A stretch of DNA of 64,000 nt from Salinirubrum litoreum (GCF_020567425.1 NZ_JAJCVJ010000002.1:310001-374000); one strand, 5' to 3'. Counted from the first letter of the stretch, positions 1 to 11,084 are shown. Made by a program: numbers and translations. Notes: generated from the letters alone by a model not told the origin.

Positions 1-1
1 C

Positions 2-796
2 GGCGGCGCACCGGGGCAACCGGCAGTGGTCGGCGAGACGGTCGTCGTCGGAATCTCTCACTCCGAACAGCCCGACGCCGACCCGGTCGACCCGGCCGAC
101 TACACACACCGCGTCGTCGGACTCGACCGCGACTCGGGGACCGAACGCTGGGCGACCGCGTTCGACGATCTGGTCTGGGCTGGGCCGACTCGTCTCGGTG
201 GCTCGGCTGGTTCGAGTGGAGCGAGTGACGAGGTGGTCGTCACGACGCAAGGCGGGACGGTCGCGCGACTCGACGCGGAGACGGGAGACGTGCGGTGGCG
301 CACCTCGCTCGACGCCGGCATCGAGCGACGGGCGCTCGTCGCAAACGACCGGGTCGTCGTGGCGACCGTCGAGGGAAGCGTCAGGGAACTGGACCCCGCG
401 TCCGGCGAGTTGGGCTGGCGCGGCGCACTGCGGGGCGAGCCGGCCGACTGGGCGCAGACCGACGAGGGAATCGTCGTTGGCGACGACACGGGAGCCGTGA
501 CCGCGATCCGTCCTGCGCGGGACGGCGAGCAACGGTGGCAGTACGAGGCCGGCGCGCCGGTCGGCGGCGTCGACGCGCGGGGCGGGGTGGTCTACGCCCT
601 CGACCAGCGGGGCGTCGTTCACGCGATCAGCGCTGCGGAGGGGACCCGGCTGTCCCGCCAGCGATACGCAGAAGGCCGAGAGGACGACTGTGGGTGGAGT
701 GGCAACGTCCCGCGGACGTACGGGCTGACCGCGAGTGAGGAGTCGCTGTTTCTCGCCGGGCGGTGGCTCGGTGCAATGACATCCTCCTGGGCCTGA
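2..796 (+). pseudogene. PQQ-type beta-propeller repeat protein, cut by the window edge and truncated by an IS
   Basis: The frame is open to the left edge of the window, so the N terminus lies outside. The visible protein is built of repeats of the PQQ/quinoprotein type (for example GSVRELDPASGELGWRG and GTVARLDAETGDVRWRTS), each a blade pairing a value readout with a W/G-rich strand. The frame ends in MTSSWA-stop, and these last codons lie inside the right end of the tnpB element that begins near 777. The natural C-terminal blades are therefore missing and I did not find them beyond the element. Haloarchaeal relatives are usually exported lipoproteins of unknown substrate. The Tat-lipoprotein genes at 4463-6900 may once have been its neighbours. 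Confidence 0.7.
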
Positions 797-828
797 ATGC
801 CAAGGTTTCCTCGCGCTGGGGGTATCGC

Positions 829-2127
<1,299 letters not shown>

Positions 2128-2156
2128 TCAATAACCTATGGTTTATCAATGGTGGC

Positions 2157-2291
2157 ATGGCAACGACGGTCCAAATTGAGATAGAGGACGACGAACAGTA
2201 CGAGCGGCTACGGGCGATTAAGCGCCACAACGGTCTGACGTGGAAGGGGATGTTGCTCCACGCGGCCGAGAACTTGGATACCCCGGACTGA
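2157..2291 (+). CDS. 44-aa small protein divergent from tnpB
   Basis: The ORF is ATG...TGA with 44 codons: start MATTVQIEIEDDEQYERLRA, end HAAENLDTPD. It is acidic and amphipathic with a K-R core (AIKRHNGLTWKG), resembling the short ribbon-helix-helix or antitoxin-like proteins often seen beside haloarchaeal IS1341-type tnpB genes. It starts 29 bases from the first tnpB ATG on the opposite strand, so the two share a promoter region. It lies inside the candidate left-end hairpin, so it is probably carried by the element. Function is unknown; a role in regulating tnpB is inference. Confidence 0.6.
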   Translation: MATTVQIEIEDDEQYERLRAIKRHNGLTWKGMLLHAAENLDTPD

Positions 2292-2366
2292 GCGGCGTCG
2301 GTGGTTGTTCCCCAGTTGGCGGATTCACGCCCGCCGTAAACGGTGGGACTCTCTCCTTGAATCAGG

Positions 2367-4462
2367 TAGTGTTTGAATACGCCGAGTCGGTTGCGTGGAT
2401 CGGTGGATTGTGGTGACATCTACTGGGAGCCTCCGCCCGTCGGGCGGCTCGAAAAACTGGGGTGCGGGCACACCAGAGCGGGTAGAAGCGCGCCGCTGGA
2501 GGGTTCAGAGACACTGACTCTCGACTCTGAGTTTCACATCTAGGTGCTGTCTTGCGGTTCTGTCCCCTACGAGGAGCGATTTGGTGTACCCCCGATCTGG
2601 TGGATTCCAGCTTTTGAGCACCTGTCTCGACCGGTTCCCAGACAGTGTAGGTGAACGGTCAGCGTTGCGTCTCGGGGTTTCACACTCGGATCTGACGTCA
2701 CAGCGCAGTCGAGATGCTGTGTCGCTGTCTCTCCGTGGCTCGTTGTATCTTCACGATCGGTATATTCTCCCGGTAGAAGCCGTCTCGAAGCAATCTGTGA
2801 CTGAGTGTGAACGGTATCTGCGTCGGGGACGTCTACCTCTGGACACCTGCGAATCCTGCATGTAGAGGCCTCTCGTGGTCGAATTCAGGTATTCAGCTCG
2901 ATCAGAGACGGACTCGTCCTCAAAGATCTCTGCCGTGAACGAACCGAACCGCACGACGGAATCCGATTGTGAAGATTCTCAGCGAGCAGCATACGGGAGT
3001 TCTGGTGTGCACGGTCGCGTAAATCTCAGTAGAATCTGGGCGGAGGCACTCTGTATCTCTTGTTACCAACACATCTCTTCGACTCGTCCCGACCGTCGAG
3101 TAGATTCACGATCACTCACACCCGGTCTGCAAACTCACACTACCGGGGATCAGGGCCGGTTGTGAAGATCACTCCGCGTTGTTAGAACAGCCGGGACCGT
3201 CTCTCGCTGGTTCTGGGTGGCTAATTCCCGGTGTGAGATAGCTCGATCATCAACGCAACATGGGTGATCCGGGGAACGCAGCGAAAAAGTCATCTCAGTA
3301 TCTCGAGACACGGTGATGAGCCAGCTTTTCGACTGCGCGTTTCCAACATCGGTTTTTCAGCAACGACGGGTTGACTCGCGCCGAGAGGACCGATAGAACG
3401 GTCTGCGTGCGTCCATCAGTGGATCACAGGTCCGAAGGAAGGACAGGTGAGTTCAGGATCGGCGATGATGGACAGGAGACGCATGGGGAGAGAAGAGAAT
3501 CGAAGAGAGGGAGATACATCCTCGATCCCCGAATTTCAGTGTTTGAGCGACTCAAACAGCCATATTCGCCAGTACGGATATTCCGAGATATAGAGATTTA
3601 GTGTCTGAAAAAGGGGGTATAGAGCACCCGAAATCTTGAGCATCGGTTTCCGTCTGTCGATTGGATCTAGTGCTCATACATGCTTCTTACTGGGTAGATT
3701 GAGGAACCTGCTCTCACTGCGGACTGCTATTCGGCTTCGAGACGGCTTCTACCCTAAAATTAGAGTAGCGATAGCGTCGTTGCTCACTTGCTACTCGAAT
3801 CACCCTGTCCATCATCGTCTGTACCCGTTTCACGACCGCTTCTTTCGGACCGCTTGACTGCTGATGAACTGGTTCTGTCGGCTCTAGACCGTTCATCGAC
3901 GATGCTCGTAGCCCCGTTACGTGTAGTACGATGATGGACTCCTCCATGAGCATCAAGCGAATCAAGACAGCGTTCAAACTCCTGAGCGTGACAATGCCGG
4001 TACGTGTGACCCTGAGGAGCGAGGCTGGGTTGGGGTTGAACACGCGACGACCACATCATGTTGAGTGGGCTGAACAACCACCGAGAGCAGAGTCTTTTAT
4101 TTGGACCCGATCTGAGTCCGTGCCTCGGTCGGGGGAGGCTTCGACACAGGTGTAGGACGGACAGGGTGCACATCCGGGAGGTGCTGATCCGCCGATAGTC
4201 ACACGTGATGAACGGCATAACGGCGTTCATCATTGCCGTCTTGCCGAGAGGCATCCAGTCACAGAGACGTCGAAGCACGAGCGCCACACAGTCTCTACGG
4301 TGGAGTTAGCGACCTTACAGAGGAGACCGCACAGTTGGTCGAATCTCTCATGTCGACGAATCGAGCAGCTTCATCAGTGTCGCAGCATACGAGCCACGAG
4401 CTCCCAACGAACAGTCGATTAGAGCCCCAAGACGTTTGTCTCGCCGGACAGTCGACCGGCGT
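2367..4462. other. 2.1-kb low-GC region without a convincing gene
   Basis: Base composition drops visibly against the flanks, and the open frames are short, overlapping and without recognisable domains. Minus-strand frames between 3714 and 4287 overlap with shifted phases, with segments such as WMPLGKTAMMNAVMPF and GHTYRHCHAQEFERC, which could be a frameshifted remnant of a transferred gene. I could not assign a family. No RNA gene was seen. The stretch reads as decayed horizontally acquired DNA next to an IS. Confidence 0.45.
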
Positions 4463-5080
4463 ATGCAGTCGTGGTCCCGCAGACACGCCCTCCAGGCACT
4501 GAGTACTGGCGCGCTCGCCGCCCTCGCCGGCTGTTCCGGCTCCAGTTCGGGTGGGAGTTCGAACAACCGCGTTCCGCGCGGCACGCCCGTCAAGGAGTAC
4601 GACGAGCGACGCGTGCGACGCGACGCCGACCGGCCGCTGGTCACCGTGACCGCCGAGAGCGACGACACACTACAGAACGACAACGGCGTGCACGAGTACC
4701 TCACGTCACCGGACGAAGTCGAGGGGCTCTCTTTCGACCTCCCCGACGGCGCGGGCGACTTCCGGACGTTCGTGACCGACACCGACTTCGAGTCGGCGCT
4801 GGTGCTGCTGGTCGAGCGGACGGTCGCGGCCTGCAGCGACCTCGAAGTAGTCGGGGTGTACCGCGAGGACGACGGACTCGACGTCCAGTTCTGCTCGGCC
4901 GAGAAGCCGGCAGACGCCGCGTGTGCGTCCGGCGACCGGGACCGGGTCGCCGTCGCCATCCGACTTCCCTTCACCGGCGAGCGGCTGACCGGGTTCGGCT
5001 ACGGCTGGTCGAGTTCCTGTCACACCCGGCCCCGACCGTTCGATCCGCCCGAAGACGACGAGGGAGGTGAACAGCGATGA
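4463..5080 (+). CDS. Tat-exported lipoprotein, unknown function
   Basis: The product has 205 aa. I chose ATG 4463 rather than the upstream TTG at 4436 because it gives a compact Tat lipoprotein signal: MQSWSRRHALQALSTG, a short hydrophobic run, then lipobox LAGC. The mature part is acidic with a Ser/Gly-rich linker after the lipid Cys, then a globular region with several Cys (VAACSDLEVVGVY, VQFCSAEK, CASGD, SSCHTRP). No family recognised. Its stop overlaps the ATG of the next lipoprotein gene by 4 bases (ATGA), so the two are co-translated. It is the first gene of a three-gene cluster ending at 6900. Confidence 0.75.
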   Translation: MQSWSRRHALQALSTGALAALAGCSGSSSGGSSNNRVPRGTPVKEYDERRVRRDADRPLVTVTAESDDTLQNDNGVHEYLTSPDEVEGLSFDLPDGAGDFRTFVTDTDFESALVLLVERTVAACSDLEVVGVYREDDGLDVQFCSAEKPADAACASGDRDRVAVAIRLPFTGERLTGFGYGWSSSCHTRPRPFDPPEDDEGGEQR

Positions 5081-6516
5081 CCGAGCGAACGCGCGACGAC
5101 GGTGCCGGGAGCCACGCAGACGGCACAGAGTCGGAGCCACGTTCGAGTAGCCGAAGCGGAGCCGTCTCGCGCCGTGCGGCACTCGGGGCAGGCGTGGCCG
5201 CGCTGACGACGCTAGCAGGGTGTAGCGCTCTCTCTGGCGGCGACGATGGCCCGGACCGCACCTACGACACCGAGGCGCTGCGGGCCGTCCCCGGCCAGTC
5301 GGTCCCGACGCCGCCGTCGACGCTGCCGATCTCGGTGCCGACCGAACGGTTCACCGCTCACGAAGAGCGGACGCGGGAACTGCTGGACGCCGTGCCGAGC
5401 GACCCGTCGCTCCCGAACGGTCGGGTGACCCAGCGACTCGCCGACGCGCGCGAACAGGTCGCGTCGGAACTCGCCGAGGGCGTCGCGTCGAGTGCCGATA
5501 CCGGCTCGATTCGCCTCGGTCGGTGGCGGCATGTCCGGGCGGACGCCGCCGAGGTCGCAGGGCAGTACCGGGCGGCGACGGGTGAGGTCTCACGGGAGGC
5601 GGTCCGGACGAACCGCGAGCGACTGCGGCAGTCGGTCCACGAGTTCCAGGTCGACTGGCAGTACGCCGCGCCCGATCCGGCCGCGGCGGTCGCGCTCCAC
5701 GACGAAGTCGAGACGCTGCTCGGCGTCGCCGAGCGGGCGACGCGACCACGGCGCCAGTTCCCGGTCGATCCCGTGGCGAACGTGCGACTGGCGGCCGACC
5801 TCCTCGCGGAACTCGAACGTGGCCGTGCCGCACTCAGGGACGCCCGCGCACTCGTGACGGCGATGCGGACCGACGGCGACGACCTCGCGGGGTACCGTCC
5901 GCAGGTGGCGGCCGCCGCGAGTCGACTGGAACGGGTCGTCGACGTCACCGAGGACCGCGTCCGGGAGTACGTCGACCCGGAGGGGACCGATCCGAACTCC
6001 GTCTTCGAGCGGGACGTGCGCGACACGCCCGCCGTATCGCTGTTCGACCGGGCTCGCGACGACCTCACGTGGCGGCTGGACGACCTCGACGGGGCGCGAG
6101 CGGCCGGCGAGACGGCCACGGCTGTCCGGGAGGCGGCGTTTCTCCTGACTGGGTACGAGGCGCTCGCGGACGCTGTCGACGCGATCGAGTCGGAGGCGGC
6201 CCTGACCATGCCGCCGGCCGACGCGGGAGCGATAGAGACGCACCGCGACCGGGCCGTCGACGCGCTGGAGTCGGCCTCCGCGGTGACACCACACGCCGTG
6301 AGCCGGTGGCTCGCTCGCCGGGCCGCCGGCGGACTCCGCGAGGGCGACCGGAGACTCGAAGAGGCCGATGGGACCGACGTGTACACCGTCGACCGGGCGA
6401 CGGGCGCGTACGGCTGGGTCCGGCTGTTCGCCGAGACCATCCCCGAGACGACGGCGTTCGTGGGCAGCGTGCTTGCGGACCCGGACGTCGAGACGCCCGA
6501 CTACGGGAGGGAGTGA
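5077..6516 (+). CDS. Tat-exported lipoprotein, mostly helical, unknown function
   Basis: The product has 479 aa. An acidic Ser-rich N terminus of about 28 residues precedes SRRAALGAGVAALTTLAGC, that is a twin-arginine motif, hydrophobic core and lipobox. The mature chain is rich in Ala, Arg, Asp and Glu with long predicted helices (repeated LAELERGRAALRDARALV-like stretches) and no visible catalytic motif, suggesting an extracytoplasmic helical scaffold anchored by lipid. It overlaps the preceding lipoprotein gene by 4 bases and is followed 3 bases later by a small membrane protein, so the trio probably works together. Function not recognised. Confidence 0.75.
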   Translation: MTERTRDDGAGSHADGTESEPRSSSRSGAVSRRAALGAGVAALTTLAGCSALSGGDDGPDRTYDTEALRAVPGQSVPTPPSTLPISVPTERFTAHEERTRELLDAVPSDPSLPNGRVTQRLADAREQVASELAEGVASSADTGSIRLGRWRHVRADAAEVAGQYRAATGEVSREAVRTNRERLRQSVHEFQVDWQYAAPDPAAAVALHDEVETLLGVAERATRPRRQFPVDPVANVRLAADLLAELERGRAALRDARALVTAMRTDGDDLAGYRPQVAAAASRLERVVDVTEDRVREYVDPEGTDPNSVFERDVRDTPAVSLFDRARDDLTWRLDDLDGARAAGETATAVREAAFLLTGYEALADAVDAIESEAALTMPPADAGAIETHRDRAVDALESASAVTPHAVSRWLARRAAGGLREGDRRLEEADGTDVYTVDRATGAYGWVRLFAETIPETTAFVGSVLADPDVETPDYGRE

Positions 6517-6519
6517 GCG

Positions 6520-6900
6520 ATGCGGCGTATCGTGACACCGAACAGGCTCCTCGGGGCTGTCCTGACCGTGCTGGGGACGGCGCTGTGCGTCTGGGCGGTG
6601 CGCGGCGGCCCGGGCGGGAGTGCGGGTGGACCCGCAGTCGGGGTCAGCCTCGCGGCGATGCTGGCCCCGGTCGCGCTCGGCGTCGTCGCACTCGGCGCGG
6701 GCGTCGTCGCACTCGCCGACGGCTACACGAAGGGACCGGCGGCCATACTCGCTGGAATCCTCGCCGTGGGGGCCGTCTACGGGACCGTCGAGTCGCGACT
6801 CCTCCTGTGGCTTCCGGCGACCGCGTTCGCGGTGCTCGCGGTCGGCGTCGTGGTCGGCGCTGTCGCCGTGTCGTACAGGGTGACGCCGAGTGCCGGCTGA
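6520..6900 (+). CDS. small four-helix membrane protein
   Basis: The product has 126 aa and is strongly hydrophobic with four likely membrane segments (LLGAVLTVLGTALCVWAV; VSLAAMLAPVALGVVALGAG; AAILAGILAVGAVYGTV; LLLWLPATAFAVLAVGVVVG). It begins 3 bases after the stop of the lipoprotein gene, so it is the last gene of the 4463-6900 cluster and could anchor or export the lipoproteins. No family recognised. Confidence 0.7.
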   Translation: MRRIVTPNRLLGAVLTVLGTALCVWAVRGGPGGSAGGPAVGVSLAAMLAPVALGVVALGAGVVALADGYTKGPAAILAGILAVGAVYGTVESRLLLWLPATAFAVLAVGVVVGAVAVSYRVTPSAG

Positions 6901-6998
6901 GTATCGACGGAGCCGGGTGTGAAGCCAGCAGGTCGGTCGTGGGATGGCCCGACCGCCCGACCCGACCAGCTAAGCGTCGGGCGTTCGTAGGCCGGGTC

Positions 6999-7523
6999 AT
7001 GCTCGGCGGTACCGAACTCGTCGACCTCGCGGACGTCCCCGAGGTCGGCTCGTTCCTGTTCAGCGTCCGTGACGTGCGTGGCAATCGCGACGAGGCGATC
7101 CTCGTCAGGTGTGACGACCCCGAGGCGGCAGTCCCGGAGGGTGCGGTCGTCGACGACGCGGGCGACGATTCGGCAGACGCGGACGGCGGTGAATCGACCG
7201 ACTCCGACAGCCTGCCGGTCGCAGTCGAGGCGTGGATCAACCGCTGTCCACACGAGGACCAGCGACTCGACCGCGGTGTCGGCGCGGGCGCGGCGATGCG
7301 GGATGGCCAGATCGTCTGCCCGAAACACGGGTCGATGTTCGACTCGTGTTCGGGGTACTGTGACAACGGCGAGGCGAAGGGCACCGAACTCGTGCCACTG
7401 GCGATCGAGATCGAAGACGGCGCGGTGTGGCTGACCGACGACGACTATCGCTTCGATTCGGTCGGCGGGTTGGACGACGATGACGACGACATGCCCGACT
7501 CGACCTCGCACATCGGCTTTTGA
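6999..7523 (+). CDS. soluble Rieske [2Fe-2S] protein
   Basis: The product has 174 aa from ATG 6999. Cluster ligands are clear: C83-P-H85 and C107-P-K-H110, followed by GSMFD, as in Rieske-type ferredoxins. An acidic low-complexity insert (residues about 51-71) interrupts the fold between the second and third strands, and the C-terminal tail is Asp-rich. There is no signal peptide or membrane segment, so it is cytosolic. Ferredoxins of this kind pass electrons to oxygenases or nitrite reductases, but no partner gene is adjacent and the physiological role cannot be told. It stands alone between the lipoprotein cluster and a tnpB element. Confidence 0.85.
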   Translation: MLGGTELVDLADVPEVGSFLFSVRDVRGNRDEAILVRCDDPEAAVPEGAVVDDAGDDSADADGGESTDSDSLPVAVEAWINRCPHEDQRLDRGVGAGAAMRDGQIVCPKHGSMFDSCSGYCDNGEAKGTELVPLAIEIEDGAVWLTDDDYRFDSVGGLDDDDDDMPDSTSHIGF

Positions 7524-7600
7524 GCACGGCGAATCGGACGTGTGGCCGGGTCAGCAGTTCGCCTATCAGGGACTCAGCAAATTCAAGGTGGAGCCTCGGG

Positions 7601-9052
7601 CCTCAAGGAGCGACCAAAGCGTAGCGACGGGAGCGAGTAGGCTGGAGAGGAAACCGGCATGATACGACACAACCGACGTACTACGTCCGGCTGGCTCCCG
7701 AACGGTCAAGTACTGTCTCTTCTTCTCTGAAGTATGGACGTGCGTCGAACTGCTGTCGTGAAACTCACCGTTTCTGACGAGCAACGCGACGCACTCCACC
7801 GAACCGCCGAGCAATACCTGTACTGCGCGAACCGAACCGCCGACTACTGTTGGTCTGATACCTCTTACACCGAGTGTAAGACCAACAAACGGAACGTTCG
7901 TGATGCGCTCTACTCCAAACTTCGCAAGGAGACAGACATACAGGCCCAACTTGTCCAAGCCGCTATCAATCGCGCCGTCGAAGCCACCAAAGCGTGTGTC
8001 AAACGGTGGAAAAAGGGACAGCGCGTCTCTCAACCGACGTTCACCGCCGAAACGATGGGTTACGACACGCGAAGCGCGACGTTCTACCGCAACAAGGTGT
8101 CGCTGGCAACCGTTGCGGGCCGAGTCGAACCGTCGTTCGTCCTCCCAGCAAACAGCCCGACACCATACGAGCGGTACGTTCTCTCCGAGAGTTATGAGTT
8201 CCGTGAGAGTACACTTCGGTACGATGCGACAACCGACGAGTTCTACCTCAACATCTCGACGCGGCGGTTAGACGGCGACGCAGAGGTTTCGAGAGATACC
8301 GGGCACCCCGACCAAACGGTCCTCGGTATCGACCTCGGCGTCAATAGCCTTGCTGTGTCCTCAACCGGCACGTTCTGGCAAGGAGACGACTACGACCACT
8401 GGACTCTGGAATTCGAGAAGCGGCGTGGAGCGATGCAACAGCGCGGCACGCAAGCCGCACACAACGCTCTACTTCGGCTCGGCAAGCGTGAAAGAGCGTG
8501 GCGCAAACAGTACATCCACACCGTCGCCAATGAAATCGTTGAGGAGGCCGTCGAACACGACTGCGACGTAATCGTGTTCGAGGACTTGACCGACATTCGT
8601 GAGCGGGTTCCGCAGGCGAAGTGGCACCATATCTGGGCGTTTCGACGCTTATTCGAGTACGTCGAGTACAAGGCCACCGAGAAAGGCGTCTCCGTGGAGC
8701 AAGTTGAACCGAACCACACGTCTCAACGCTGTTCTCGAATGGACTGTGGCTTCACGCATGACGGCAACCGCCACGGCGAACACTTCTGTTGCCAGAAGTG
8801 TGGGTATGAGGTGAACGCGGATTACAACGGTGCGAAGAACATCGGGCTACGGTACGCTCGGAAGCGGACACACAGACTCCGGTCCTCGCCCAAGTCGAAG
8901 AGCGGAGACGCACGAGTAGACGTGCGTGTGAATGGTGGGACGCTGAACGGTGAGAGTCACCGGCCTATTGCCGGCGACTGATTGCCGGGAGTCCACATCA
9001 AATCCCCAGCCTCAAGGACCGAGGCACAGAGTGCCGAGGGAGTAGGGTGGGG
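7601..9052 (+). mobile_element. second IS1341-type tnpB-only element, inserted beside aspS
   Basis: The element contains a full tnpB at 7734-8981. The right end at about 9003-9052 folds into a long hairpin (CCCCA...TGGGG outer arms, GGCAC/GTGCC inner arms) and stops within 5 bases of the aspS stop codon. A related block sits on the left at 7601-7647, sharing CCTCAAGGA, GGGAG and GAGTAGG-TGG positions with the right end. The left boundary is uncertain: this block may be the true left end or the right end of an older, deleted neighbour copy. Confidence 0.65.
7734..8981 (+). CDS. tnpB: TnpB-family RNA-guided DNA nuclease, intact RuvC triad
   Basis: The product has 415 aa. All three catalytic positions are present: Asp in LGIDLGVNSLAV (RuvC-I), Glu in VIVFEDLTDIRE (RuvC-II) and Asp in VNADYNGAKNIG (RuvC-III). 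A Cys4-like zinc ribbon (CSRMDC...CCQKC) sits before RuvC-III. The N terminus MDVRRTAVVKLTVSDEQRD matches the helix-turn-helix/OrfB_IS605 region. The gene is not closely similar to the tnpB at 829, so two independent element lineages are present. Its 3' end plus downstream hairpin would encode the guide RNA scaffold. No TnpA is present, so the element depends on a helper transposase elsewhere. Confidence 0.92.
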   Translation: MDVRRTAVVKLTVSDEQRDALHRTAEQYLYCANRTADYCWSDTSYTECKTNKRNVRDALYSKLRKETDIQAQLVQAAINRAVEATKACVKRWKKGQRVSQPTFTAETMGYDTRSATFYRNKVSLATVAGRVEPSFVLPANSPTPYERYVLSESYEFRESTLRYDATTDEFYLNISTRRLDGDAEVSRDTGHPDQTVLGIDLGVNSLAVSSTGTFWQGDDYDHWTLEFEKRRGAMQQRGTQAAHNALLRLGKRERAWRKQYIHTVANEIVEEAVEHDCDVIVFEDLTDIRERVPQAKWHHIWAFRRLFEYVEYKATEKGVSVEQVEPNHTSQRCSRMDCGFTHDGNRHGEHFCCQKCGYEVNADYNGAKNIGLRYARKRTHRLRSSPKSKSGDARVDVRVNGGTLNGESHRPIAGD

Positions 9053-9056
9053 TCGT

Positions 9057-10364
9057 TTACGGACTCAGCCGCTCGGGGTCGCGCGGGAACAGGATCGCTT
9101 CCTTGATGTTGTCCAGGCCGGCGAGTTGCTGGATCAGGCGGTCGATGCCGAGGCCGTAGCCGCCGTGGGGCGGGACGCCGTACCGGAAGGCGTCGAGGTA
9201 GAAGGAGAAGTCGTCGGGGTCGACGCCGCCGGCTTCCATCGCGGCGATGAGCGTCTCGCGGTCGTGTTCACGCTGGCCGCCCGAGGAGAGTTCCTGCCCG
9301 CGGTAGAGGAGGTCGAACTTCCGGGAGGCGATGTCGTCGCCCTCGCGCTGCCAGTAGTAGAACTTCTCTTTCGGGTAGCCGACGACGAAGATGGCCGGGT
9401 GGCCCTGTTCCTCGAAGTACTCGCCGAGCAGTTTCTCGCCCTTCGTGTCGAGGTCCGTCGGGTCCTCCGGGAAGTGGCCGTACTCCTCCTCCAGAATGTC
9501 GAGTGCCTCGTCGAAGGTGATACGCGGGAAGGGCTCTTCCGGAACGGTCAGTTCCGAGCCGAGGAGTTCGAGTTCGCGTTCGGCGTTCTCGACGACTGCG
9601 CGGATGGTGTGCCGGAGCGACTCCTCCTGCACGTCCATCACGTCGTTGTGGTCGGTGATGAAGCCGAGTTCGACGTCGAACATGGCGATCTCGGAGACGT
9701 GCCGAGAGGTCGAGAAGTCCTCCGCGCGGAAGGCGTGGCCGACCTCGTAGAGGCGGTCGAAGCCTGCCGCGACGAGCATCTGTTTGTACAACTGCGGGCT
9801 CTGTGAGAGGAACGCCTCGCGGCCGTAGTAGACGACCGGGAAGAGGTCGGCACCGCCCTCCGCGCCGGCCTCCGAGAGCAGCGGGGTGTCCACCTCCTCG
9901 AACTGCTCGGACTCGAACCAGTCGCGCATCGCGGCCATCGCCTTCGACCTGAGCGAGAAGATGGCCCGCACCTCGGGGTTGCGCACGTCCATGTACCGGG
10001 TGTCCAGTCGCGTGGAGAGGTCGGCGTCGACGTCTTTCGACACCTCCAGCGGGAGGGGCGACTCGGACTCGCTCAGGACGTCCATCGCGGTCGGGGCGAG
10101 TTCCGCGCCGCCGGGGGCCTGGTCGGCCGCCTGGACGATCCCGGTAACGTGGATCACGTCCTCCCGGGAGAGGTCTTCGGCCGCCGCGAAGAGGTCGGCG
10201 TCGTCGTCCTCTTTGAACACGAGTTGGATGCGTCCGGTGCCGTCCCGGAGGATCACGAACAGCAAGCCGCCGAGGTCGCGCACGTCGTGCACGTGGCCCG
10301 CGACCGAGATCTCGTCGCCGTCCTGTTCCGCCGTCACGTCTTCCGCGTAGATTCGTTCGATCAT
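9057..10364 (-). CDS. aspS: aspartyl-tRNA synthetase, archaeal type
   Basis: The product has 435 aa, full length for the archaeal class IIb enzyme (no bacterial GAD insertion). An N-terminal OB-fold anticodon-binding domain ([20 protein letters not shown]) is followed by the class II core with motif 2 around the ARHVSE-type segment ([17 protein letters not shown]) and motif 3 [14 protein letters not shown]. It charges tRNA-Asp in the cytosol; archaeal enzymes of this kind can also charge tRNA-Asn, which the sequence alone cannot settle. The stop lies 5 bases from the right end of the adjacent tnpB element, so the insertion narrowly spared the gene. Confidence 0.95.
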   Translation of the reverse strand: MIERIYAEDVTAEQDGDEISVAGHVHDVRDLGGLLFVILRDGTGRIQLVFKEDDDADLFAAAEDLSREDVIHVTGIVQAADQAPGGAELAPTAMDVLSESESPLPLEVSKDVDADLSTRLDTRYMDVRNPEVRAIFSLRSKAMAAMRDWFESEQFEEVDTPLLSEAGAEGGADLFPVVYYGREAFLSQSPQLYKQMLVAAGFDRLYEVGHAFRAEDFSTSRHVSEIAMFDVELGFITDHNDVMDVQEESLRHTIRAVVENAERELELLGSELTVPEEPFPRITFDEALDILEEEYGHFPEDPTDLDTKGEKLLGEYFEEQGHPAIFVVGYPKEKFYYWQREGDDIASRKFDLLYRGQELSSGGQREHDRETLIAAMEAGGVDPDDFSFYLDAFRYGVPPHGGYGLGIDRLIQQLAGLDNIKEAILFPRDPERLSP

Positions 10365-11084
10365 CGGTGTGTGGTGTGGTCGTGTGGGTGGTCTGCTCGC
10401 CGGTCGCTCACACGAAGCGGCCGGTCGCGTGTCGGGTCTCGACTCGAAGAGAAGTGGCGTCTCCTCACGGAGACGTGGGACCCGCGTTCCCGGCGGTGGG
10501 TGGTGCGACGCGGTCGCCGCACCCCGTTGCTCGCTTCTCGATTCGCACCGCCGTCATCGTGTGGAATCGTTCACCGCGCGGAATAAATATCTGTCCAAGC
10601 GCACCCGCGGCGGGACGGGGTCGTCAGTGTGCTCGACGCCCGTTTCGGCAGGTATGCGGAAGTGATCGCTGACGGCGGTGGATACGGCTACTGCTGTGAC
10701 TGCGACTACAGAGACTACTGCGACTACCGTTGCTACTGCGAAGCACCGCAGACCGCACCCGCGACAGCACTGTTGACCGCGACAGCACCGCAGACCGCAC
10801 CCGCGACAGCACCGCTACGGTTTGTAGCGCGCCTCCCAGCGGAACCGCGACAGCACGGCAACAGCACCGCCACCGCACCTCGGTCCTCCCCAGCCTCGGG
10901 GTTCTCCCCGCACCGCCCGAACCCCTCCCTCGCGCGCGTTCCTCGCACGCGCCGGATTCTCCACGCGCCGGATTCCACGCGCCGGATTCTCGGTCGAGTC
11001 GCACACGACCCCCGGTCTTCGAGCGACCTCGACCGGTCCCGATTCCGGGGGCGGTCCTACCGGCACACGCCGGACCGCGAGCCA
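10365..11084. repeat. intergenic region with GACAGCACCGCAGACCGC repeats
   Basis: No gene is supported here. Between 10745 and 10860 the motif GACCGCACCCGCGACAGCAC recurs in slightly varied copies, and the block around 10866-10908 contains CACCGCACCTCGGTCC followed by TCCCCAGCCTCGG. The same two motifs recur together at about 60175-60275, upstream of another hairpin region, so this is a dispersed haloarchaeal intergenic repeat rather than coding sequence. A triple GCGCCGGATTC motif follows at 10949-10990. An AT-rich patch (AATAAATATC, about 10582-10591) could be a distant aspS promoter. Confidence 0.5.

Noticed and set aside
2581-2865. 94-aa frame in the low-GC region
   Set aside because: No recognisable domain, atypical composition for this proteome and no promoter or start context.
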